The position numbers were made by a program, and so were the translations under genes. Positions 1 to 5,234 of a stretch of 14,856 nucleotides of DNA are shown piece by piece. The notes beneath the pieces are model-generated. The model saw nothing but the letters and a program-made list of their open reading frames with translations, ran no database searches and was not told the DNA's origin. Each line of letters opens with the position of its first letter. The stretch's first letter is position 1. This DNA comes from JANPCX01 sp046049865 (GTDB taxonomy: Bacteria; Pseudomonadota; Gammaproteobacteria; Burkholderiales; Burkholderiaceae_C): positions 1 to 14,856 of the forward strand of contig JBJOQO010000077.1 of the NCBI GenBank assembly GCA_046049865.1. Reading direction: 5' to 3'.

Positions 1-599
1 AAGCGGCCTGCGGCACCCGTGCAAATCACCGCCGCTTTGGTGCGAATCACATACAACTCGGCAGTGCGGCAATCAAAACCCATCACGGCCGCCACTTCGC
101 CATTCGAGCCGGTGAGAACACGCGTGACCACCACGCGGTTGGTGATCTCCACCCGCGCGCGTTTGAGCTGGCGGTACAAGATGCGTTTCATGTGGTGGCC
201 TTCCGGCATCGGCAGCACATAAGCGCCCAGGTGGTGCACCTTGCGCACGCTGTAGTCGCCGGTTTCGTCTTTCTCAAACTTCACGCCCCAGCGGTCCAGC
301 TCTTGAATCATGTCAAAGCTGCCTGCGGCATACGCCATGACCGCCTCTTGATCGACGATGCCGTCGTTGGCCACGGTGATCTCTTTCACATACTGCTCGG
401 GTGTGGCGTGGCCAGGAATCACCGCGTTGTTCAAGCCATCCATGCCCATGGAGATGGCGCCGCTGCGTTTGACATTGGCCTTGTCGATGAGCAAGACGCG
501 CAAATTCTTGTTGGCCTCTTTGGCCTTCACCGCAGCCATGGGGCCGCCGGTGCCGCCGCCTATAACGACCAGGTCAAACTCCATCTCGATGGTTTTCAT
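1..599 (-). CDS. AprA-like FAD-dependent oxidoreductase (fumarate reductase/succinate dehydrogenase flavoprotein family), partial
   Basis: Only the N-terminal 199 codons are present; the gene runs off the left edge. The protein opens with MKTIEMEFDLVVIGGGTGGP, a Rossmann dinucleotide-binding GxGxxG motif near residues 14-19 for the FAD ADP moiety. It continues with KANVKRSGAISMGMDG, which resembles the flavin-contacting region of adenylylsulfate reductase AprA and fumarate reductase flavoproteins. Near the cut end lies a typical flavoprotein VICTGAAGR stretch. The ATG has a strong ribosome binding site, AAGGAG, six bases upstream (606-611). The gene starts 21 bases after the stop of the GntR regulator, so the two are probably co-transcribed. 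The family membership is well supported; the substrate is not. AprA-like proteins of this kind are often encoded beside a ferredoxin-like subunit and transporters, but those would lie outside the window. Confidence 0.85.
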   Translation of the reverse strand, partial: MKTIEMEFDLVVIGGGTGGPMAAVKAKEANKNLRVLLIDKANVKRSGAISMGMDGLNNAVIPGHATPEQYVKEITVANDGIVDQEAVMAYAAGSFDMIQELDRWGVKFEKDETGDYSVRKVHHLGAYVLPMPEGHHMKRILYRQLKRARVEITNRVVVTRVLTGSNGEVAAVMGFDCRTAELYVIRTKAAVICTGAAGR

Positions 600-620
600 G
601 GCGGGCTCCTTAAGTGCGAG

Positions 621-1409
621 CTAAGTGCGGGCAATGCGCAAGCGGTACTGGAAGGCGTCGCCGCGGTAGTAGAGAAACTCAAAATCCACCGGATGGTCGT
701 CGGCGTAGGTGAGCCGCTCAATGCGCAGCAAGGGGGTGGCTTCGGCAATGCGCAGTTGGCGCGCCAAGGTATCGTTCGCCGAGATGGCTTCGATCTGCAC
801 GTCGGCATGCGTGAGGTGCAGGCCGTAGTCGTTTTCCAGAATCACAAAGATGTCGCGTGCGGGCAAATCTTCTTGCGCCAGGCGCTGGCCGAGCTCACGC
901 GGGAAATAACTCACGTCCACCGAAATCGGCTCGCGGTTGAGGTAACGCAGGCGCTGAATTTCAAACACCGTGCTGCCCACAGGCACTTGCAACCGCCGCG
1001 CCACCACCTCGGTCGCGGGCATCTCGCGGCTGCTCAGCACCTGGGAAAACGTCTCGTAGCCCGAGGGGCCCATGGCCTCGCCGAAGCCCTGTAAGCGCGA
1101 CAAGTTTTGGAACGCCTTGGGCTTGGCCACAAAACTGCCCTTGCCCGCCACCTTAAAAATCAGACCCTCTTTTTGCAGGTCACCGAGGGCTTGGCGGATG
1201 GTGATGCGGCTCACCCCATAGGCCGCCATCATTTGGCTTTCGGAGGGCATTTGCGAATGCGGTGCATAACTGCCATCGAGCACACCACGCCGAATGATTT
1301 CGCGAATTTGGCTGTACAACGGCACCGCCGACAACGCCGTCACTGTGCTGGGCGCAGCCTGCGCCAAGGGCGCTTGCGCTGCTTCAGTCTTCTTGCGGGC
1401 AGGTTTCAT
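621..1409 (-). CDS. GntR family transcriptional regulator with UTRA ligand-binding domain (HutC subfamily)
   Basis: A 262-residue regulator. Residues about 29-95 form the winged helix-turn-helix of the GntR family, with the typical PLYSQIREIIRRGVLDG, PSESQMMAAYGVSRITIRQA and GKGSFVA segments. Residues about 100-258 match the UTRA (HutC-type) effector-binding domain, for example the FEIQRLRYLNREPISVDVSY strand pattern and the C-terminal DFEFLYYRGDAFQYRLR. UTRA domains bind small metabolites that release the repressor from DNA. It is the first gene of a unit with the downstream AprA-like oxidoreductase, so it most likely controls that oxidoreductase and itself. A palindrome (1426-1439) just upstream is the natural operator. 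The chosen ATG has no recognisable Shine-Dalgarno sequence. The first 28 residues, rich in Ala, Pro and Lys, are a non-conserved extension. The ligand cannot be predicted. Confidence 0.92.
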   Translation of the reverse strand: MKPARKKTEAAQAPLAQAAPSTVTALSAVPLYSQIREIIRRGVLDGSYAPHSQMPSESQMMAAYGVSRITIRQALGDLQKEGLIFKVAGKGSFVAKPKAFQNLSRLQGFGEAMGPSGYETFSQVLSSREMPATEVVARRLQVPVGSTVFEIQRLRYLNREPISVDVSYFPRELGQRLAQEDLPARDIFVILENDYGLHLTHADVQIEAISANDTLARQLRIAEATPLLRIERLTYADDHPVDFEFLYYRGDAFQYRLRIART

Positions 1410-1425
1410 ACAAAGTGGTGCACAG

Positions 1426-1439
1426 CCTGTTATGACAGG
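1426..1439. promoter_or_regulatory. Candidate GntR operator (perfect inverted repeat CCTGT-N4-ACAGG)
   Basis: A perfect 5-base inverted repeat with a 4-base spacer, CCTGTTATGACAGG, lies 17 bases upstream of the regulator's ATG. Its size and symmetry fit a GntR-type dimer site. It covers the start point predicted from the sigma-54 promoter next to it, so binding there would block transcription. The operator role is inferred from position and symmetry only. Confidence 0.5.
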
Positions 1440-1447
1440 TCATGATT

Positions 1448-1463
1448 AGCAAACGGTGTGCCA
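1448..1463 (-). promoter_or_regulatory. Candidate sigma-54 (-24/-12) promoter for the GntR regulator and oxidoreductase
   Basis: On the minus strand the sequence reads TGGCACACCGTTTGCT. The sigma-54 consensus is TGGCAC[GA]-N4-TTGC[AT], so every conserved base matches, and the GG and GC pairs are separated by exactly 10 bases. The predicted start point is near 1437, inside the CCTGT/ACAGG palindrome, giving a leader of about 28 bases before the ATG. Sigma-54 promoters need an upstream enhancer-binding protein; none is encoded in this window. No good sigma-70 promoter was seen here. Confidence 0.55.
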
Positions 1464-2023
1464 GGAGGCCGATCGCGAAGGTGGTTTGTTGGCCGGCACA
1501 ACGCCATGACAGAGGTAAAAGCCCTGCCAAAAATCCACGAGGCCAACCGGAAGGCAACTCACCAACTGCCGCCCAAAGGATTTGTGAAACCCGCAGCGCA
1601 ACCCATTGAAAGACATGCACCGCACTCTTTCAGTTCGGCTGCACCATTCGGGAACGTGGTGTCCGGCAAGATGGCCGAACGCCTTCGACACACGGTTGCG
1701 CCTCAAGAGCGAGGGCATGGTGGTGAGCAACCCAGAAATGAATCAGTTCACCTTTCAACCGAAAAGAACTGAAGTCAGTGCGGTCGAGCCCTTTCCAGCC
1801 CATGACCCACGTCACATCGAGCGGCTGGACGTAGGTGGGGTAACGGACGCAGCTTCTCGGAGTTGAGATCCGAACTTGACGACCCCAATTGGCGCCTCAA
1901 ACTACTGCCACTGTGCGCAGCTGTGGCCGAGGGCGAATCCATCGTGTTGGGCGCGGCCGTCGAACACTGGGACTACACCGCGCCATGCTGTGACGACACG
2001 GTGCTGCCCGTCAGAGCGGTGGT
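1464..2023. other. Spacer with no convincing gene
   Basis: The 614 bases between the regulator start and the protease stop hold only short open frames (for example 1458-1772, 1606-1866 and 1863-2045 on the plus strand, 1446-1730 on the minus strand). They start at GTG, TTG or ATG codons without ribosome binding sites, and I recognise none of the products. The part next to the regulator carries the sigma-54 promoter. Two TGCACC hexamers on the plus strand (1616-1621 and 1640-1645) lie about 150-180 bases upstream of it, a usual distance for enhancer sites, but they are only half-site-like. Decayed coding sequence cannot be excluded. Confidence 0.5.
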
Positions 2024-3898
2024 TTACTGTGTGAACACCACCTGATACGCCCCCGCCGTACCCCCGCTGCGCAGCACACGGACAGCCACGGGAACAGCCG
2101 TGGTGCCCGAGTTGCTCAGCTGCACACGCTGGGCTTGTCCCACAGCGCCGCTGAAGAGGCCCAGTTGCTGGCCATTGCTCAGGTACAGCCCCAAGGCCGT
2201 GCCCAAGGCTGCGTTAGGTGTGAGGGTAATGGTCAGCACTTTGCCGGGGTTGGCGTTGACGATGAAGTAATCGTTGTCGCTGTTGCTACTCAAGGTGCCC
2301 GAGATGGTGGCTGGCAACGTCGTGACTTTCACTGCGCTGGCGATGCTGTCGTTGGGCTCAGTATCGCCAGCGGCTGTGGCTGTTGGTGTGGGGGTCGGCG
2401 CGGGTGCTGGGGTCGGTATGGACGTTTGGCCCAAAGCGGCTGCGACCGCTGCATTGGCGTCCACCAAACCCGCGCCACAACTGACGCACGCGGCTGGAAA
2501 CGCACGGGCAGATGACTTGAGCAAAGCAGTGACTTGATCGGGTGTGAGGTTTTTGTTGGCGGACAACATCAAAGCCACCACACCACTGACCACCGGTGTG
2601 GCCATGGAGGTGCCTGCATACGAAGCATAGGCATCGGCACCCGGGGCGAGGGTGCCCATGTTCAAGGTGGACCACATACCTGCACTGCGATCACCTCCTG
2701 GGGCGGCCAAAGTCACGTTGTCACCGAAGTTGGAGTACGAGGCCTTACCGCCGCTTTTGCCAGTGGCCGCCACGGTGACCACCCCTTGGCAATTCGCTGG
2801 CGAGGTCGTCGCTGCGTTGACATTGGCATTGCCTGCCGCCACCACCACCACCGCACCCAAACTGCGGGCGGTGTTGATCGCGGTTTGGGTCGTGCGGTCG
2901 CAGCTGCCACCACCACCCAAAGAAAGGTTGATCACGCGCGCTGGATTCCGGTTGGCAGGCAAACCCGCCACAGACGCACCTGCGGCCCAGGTGATGGCAT
3001 CGGCCACATCAGAGGAATAACCACCGCAGCGACCCACCGCACGCAGAGGCAAAACTTTGGCACCGAATGCAACCCCTGCGACGCCGCTGCCATTGTTGGC
3101 CACGGCGGCAATCAAACCGGCCACATGGGTGCCATGCCAGGAGCTGTTGCTGGCCGCGCTGTTTGGCGCGCATTGGCCAGCGGTGACGCCATCGCCGGGA
3201 TCAGAAGCGTCGGCATCGCGGCCATTGCCGTCAGCAGCAATCTTGGTATCGACAATGAAGTCATATCCAGGCAACAAGTTGGCAACCAAGTCCACATGCG
3301 GTCGCACGCCGGTGTCGATGACGGCCACGGTGATGCCTACCCCACTGGCACGGTCCCAGGCAGCGGGTGCACGAATACCGCCGGTGGCATCGGACAAACT
3401 CCATTGCTGGGTGAACATGGGATCGTTGGGCGTCCACATCGGCACCACACGTTTGTCGGGCTCGGCATATTCCACGTTGGCGTCACCGCTTCGCAGGCTT
3501 TGCGCAAAGGCCTCGGCTTCAGCCGCATTCAAACTGCGATTGATCTGCAGCACGTGCGAACCGTCAGCGGTTTTACGCAGCACATCAAACCGGACACCCA
3601 AACGGTTGGCAGCTACGTGTGCGGCGCTGACCGAAGCCGAGGTTTTGGCAGATGCAGCGCGGCTGCGGTCTTTCAAATCCACCCCGTCGCGGTATTTGAC
3701 GATCACTCGATCGGTGCCGGGCAGGTCATCACTGTGGTTGATGCGCAGCGGTGCAGCATCCAATGCGACTTGTGCGTGGGCCGAACCGGCCATCAACAAC
3801 AAAGCCGCAGCGGCAGCAAATGTCAAACAGCAGGCGACCAAAAAGGGACGGGTTGGTGCGGCGGTGGCAGAGCGGCGGAAAGAAGAATTCAGCGACAT
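2024..3898 (-). CDS. Secreted S8 (subtilisin-like) serine protease with C-terminal PPC-type domain
   Basis: A 624-residue exported protease. A signal peptide (basic start, hydrophobic core, AHA-Q cleavage site after about residue 42) is followed by an inhibitor I9-like propeptide (about 60-148, VIVKYRDGVD to VEYAEPDKRV). The catalytic S8 domain (about 155-490) shows the complete triad: Asp195 in VAVIDTGV, His255 in HGTHVAGL and Ser431 in GTSMATPVVSG, with oxyanion Asn357 in AAGN. A Pro/Thr/Ala linker (about 496-510) leads to a bacterial pre-peptidase C-terminal domain beginning DTEPNDSIASA. The ATG at 3898 is preferred over an upstream in-frame TTG at 3904 because AGAGG lies seven bases before the ATG but almost touches the TTG. 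The gene stands alone behind a c-di-GMP riboswitch, so its synthesis is probably tied to the motile/sessile state. Several Cys residues suggest disulfides. The natural substrate is unknown. Confidence 0.96.
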   Translation of the reverse strand: MSLNSSFRRSATAAPTRPFLVACCLTFAAAAALLLMAGSAHAQVALDAAPLRINHSDDLPGTDRVIVKYRDGVDLKDRSRAASAKTSASVSAAHVAANRLGVRFDVLRKTADGSHVLQINRSLNAAEAEAFAQSLRSGDANVEYAEPDKRVVPMWTPNDPMFTQQWSLSDATGGIRAPAAWDRASGVGITVAVIDTGVRPHVDLVANLLPGYDFIVDTKIAADGNGRDADASDPGDGVTAGQCAPNSAASNSSWHGTHVAGLIAAVANNGSGVAGVAFGAKVLPLRAVGRCGGYSSDVADAITWAAGASVAGLPANRNPARVINLSLGGGGSCDRTTQTAINTARSLGAVVVVAAGNANVNAATTSPANCQGVVTVAATGKSGGKASYSNFGDNVTLAAPGGDRSAGMWSTLNMGTLAPGADAYASYAGTSMATPVVSGVVALMLSANKNLTPDQVTALLKSSARAFPAACVSCGAGLVDANAAVAAALGQTSIPTPAPAPTPTPTATAAGDTEPNDSIASAVKVTTLPATISGTLSSNSDNDYFIVNANPGKVLTITLTPNAALGTALGLYLSNGQQLGLFSGAVGQAQRVQLSNSGTTAVPVAVRVLRSGGTAGAYQVVFTQ

Positions 3899-3904
3899 GA
3901 ACAA

Positions 3905-3923
3905 GCCTCTTGAGGTGAGAGGC
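3905..3923 (-). promoter_or_regulatory. Ribosome-binding-site hairpin (riboswitch expression platform)
   Basis: On the minus strand GCCTCT-CACCTCA-AGAGGC forms a perfect 6-base-pair stem with a 7-base loop. The 3' arm contains the AGAGG Shine-Dalgarno sequence of the protease, so the stem would hide it. A competing pairing is also possible. GGCTTG just before the ATG (plus-strand 3903-3908) is complementary to CAAGCC at the 3' edge of the aptamer (plus-strand 3940-3945). No U-tract follows, so control is likely at translation rather than termination. The direction of the switch cannot be read from sequence alone. Confidence 0.65.
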
Positions 3924-3940
3924 CAGCCGAGCCCAAGGTG

Positions 3941-4037
3941 GCTTGCTGGCAGCCCCGCTACCTTGGCGCGGCATGGCTGCGCTGTAGGCCGGAGGCTTTG
4001 CGTCCCGCGTTTTCACGCGGTTTGCGGGAAGGACGTC
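3941..4037 (-). ncRNA. Cyclic di-GMP-I riboswitch (GEMM-I aptamer) in the protease leader
   Basis: The minus strand carries the hallmark GEMM-I blocks in order and spacing. GCAAACC is followed by the P2 hairpin CCGCGT-GAAA-ACGCGG (4005-4020) with its GNRA loop, then GGGACGCAAAGCCTCCGGCC, a variable P3 hairpin, and GGTAGCGGGGCTGCC (3948-3962). By alignment to the Vibrio cholerae Vc2 aptamer from memory, the ligand-contacting G20, A47 and C92 correspond to minus-strand bases at 4025, 3998 and 3949, and all three are conserved. The 27-base spacing between the first two is identical to Vc2. G at position 20 favours c-di-GMP over the cyclic AMP-GMP variant class. The aptamer starts almost at the predicted transcription start and ends about 40 bases before the protease ATG. 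Confidence 0.96.
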
Positions 4038-4040
4038 TGC

Positions 4041-4070
4041 ACTATATCGGTCAATCAACCGAGAAATGAA
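4041..4070 (-). promoter_or_regulatory. Candidate sigma-70 promoter for the riboswitch-protease transcript
   Basis: On the minus strand TTCATT (4065-4070) and TATAGT (4041-4046) are separated by 18 bases. The -10 element matches the consensus at five of six positions; the -35 is weak. The predicted start near 4034-4036 lies exactly at the 5' edge of the c-di-GMP aptamer, which supports the assignment. Confidence 0.5.
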
Positions 4071-4144
4071 GCTCACAAATGAACAAGGCTTGGTTTCGAG
4101 ACTTCTTTTGCGTGAATCTTTCGCACCTTGTCGCTTCAGTCCGT

Positions 4145-4202
4145 GCCCAAGCTACCAGAGTAGGCTCCGGCAGAGCCCGGAGCCTACTCTGGTTGCTTGG
4201 GC
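4145..4202. repeat. 58-base near-perfect palindrome (long hairpin)
   Basis: The left arm GCCCAAGC-TA-CCAGAGTAGGCTCCGG and the right arm CCGGAGCCTACTCTGG-TT-GCTTGGGC pair along their whole length around a 6-base loop (4171-4176). There is one T/T mismatch in about 26 positions. The hairpin sits 45 bases after the TerC-family stop and upstream of the protease promoter. It may act as a terminator or insulator for the TerC gene, but no U-tract follows on either strand, so it is not a classical intrinsic terminator. No flanking transposase gene or target duplication was noticed. Confidence 0.85.
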
Positions 4203-4247
4203 AGGACACTGATTGACATCGAGCGGCAGCGAATGCCGGATCCAGGC

Positions 4248-4997
4248 TCAGTCGCCCGGAATGTGCTGGTGCAGCTGCACCGGCTTTTTGGAGCGCTTGC
4301 GCATGTTGATGTTGAGCATCTCCACACCCAAGGAAAAGGCCATACCGAAGTAGATGTAACCCTTGGGCACATGGTGACCAAAACCTTCGGCGACCAGCAC
4401 CACGCCCACCACCACCAAAAAGGACAAAGCCAGCATTTTGATGGTGGGGTGGTCAGAAACAAACCTACCGATTGGGCCCGCAAACAACATCATCAAACCG
4501 ACAGACGCGATCACCGCCGCGATCATGATCTTCACGTCGTCCACCATGCCGACGGCGGTGATGATGGAGTCGAGGGAGAACACGAGGTCGATGATCATGA
4601 TCTGCACAATCACGGCCGCCATGGTGGCTTTGACGGCTTTGGCACCGTGGCTCTCTTCTTCACCCTCCATGGACTGGTGAATCTCACTCGTGCTTTTCCA
4701 GATGAGGAACAAGCCCCCGGCAATCAGGATCAAATCGCGGCCCGAAATGCCCTTGCCAAACACGGTGAACAAAGGTTCTACCAGACCAACAATCCAAGCC
4801 AAGATCAAGAGCAAACCGATGCGCATGAACATGGCCATAAATAGGCCTATGCGCCGCGCAAACTCCCGGCGCTCTTTGGGCAGCTTGTCCACCAAAATGG
4901 AAATGAAGATGATGTTGTCGATGCCCAGCACCAACTCGAGCATGGTCAGTGTGGCAAAGGCAATCCAAGCTTGGGGATTGGTGAGCAGTTCCATCAT
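4248..4997 (-). CDS. TerC family integral membrane protein (YgdQ-like)
   Basis: A 249-residue polytopic inner-membrane protein with about seven hydrophobic segments, close in length and sequence pattern to E. coli YgdQ (about 237 residues). The two TerC signature segments with acidic residues inside membrane helices are present: LELVLGIDNIIFISILVDKL (near residues 20-39) and LVFSLDSIITAVG (near 137-149). Also present are the family's SGRDLILIAGGLFLIWKST segment and HVPKGYIYFGMAFSLGVE. TerC-family members are linked to metal ion handling (tellurite resistance proteins, manganese exporters such as Alx/MntP-like systems, and metallation of exported enzymes); the role of YgdQ types is not settled. 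Two consecutive ATG codons start the gene, with only a modest purine-rich AAAGAAG upstream. It stands alone. I looked for the Mn-sensing yybP-ykoY riboswitch known for some TerC genes and did not find it. Confidence 0.93.
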   Translation of the reverse strand: MMELLTNPQAWIAFATLTMLELVLGIDNIIFISILVDKLPKERREFARRIGLFMAMFMRIGLLLILAWIVGLVEPLFTVFGKGISGRDLILIAGGLFLIWKSTSEIHQSMEGEEESHGAKAVKATMAAVIVQIMIIDLVFSLDSIITAVGMVDDVKIMIAAVIASVGLMMLFAGPIGRFVSDHPTIKMLALSFLVVVGVVLVAEGFGHHVPKGYIYFGMAFSLGVEMLNINMRKRSKKPVQLHQHIPGD

Positions 4998-5024
4998 GGT
5001 GTGAGCTTCTTTTTAAGGAAAACT

Positions 5025-5041
5025 GCCCAAGGGCGTTGGGC
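5025..5041 (-). repeat. Small hairpin in the TerC-family leader
   Basis: GCCCAA-GGGCG-TTGGGC forms a 6-base-pair stem with a 5-base loop. On the minus strand it is followed by AGTTTTCC, so it faintly resembles an attenuator 28 bases before the start codon. Its function is uncertain. Confidence 0.25.
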
Positions 5042-5234
5042 GAGGACGCCACAACCCGCAGGCAACAGCTCAAGAATTATCGGTGCGGCAGACCGCCGCC
5101 CCAGGTACGCATTTGTACTTAGCGATGTCGCGCGGTCGTGACCCATGCGAGCAAGACTCGGCTGTGGCTCCATGTCATCTCACCAGTACCGCGTTCCACC
5201 AAAACGTTGTTGACGAACGAAACCGTCGATTTCA

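Noticed and set aside
192..1094. A 300-codon plus-strand open frame opposite the GntR and flavoprotein genes
   Set aside because: It crosses two well-supported minus-strand genes and their junction, and its His/Val/Ala-rich translation has no recognisable domain.
2534..3913. A 459-codon open frame on the plus strand opposite the S8 protease
   Set aside because: It lies antisense to a protease with a complete catalytic triad and signal peptide. Its translation is His/Gly/Thr-rich and matches no family I know, so it is a by-product of the GC-rich codon bias.
4145..4202. Intrinsic terminator of the TerC-family gene
   Set aside because: The hairpin is very strong, but no T-run follows on the minus strand, so it is listed as a palindrome rather than as a classical terminator.
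4998..5234. Possible manganese (yybP-ykoY) riboswitch upstream of the TerC-family gene
   Set aside because: The characteristic conserved loops of that RNA were not found on the minus strand; only a small GCCCAA hairpin is present.
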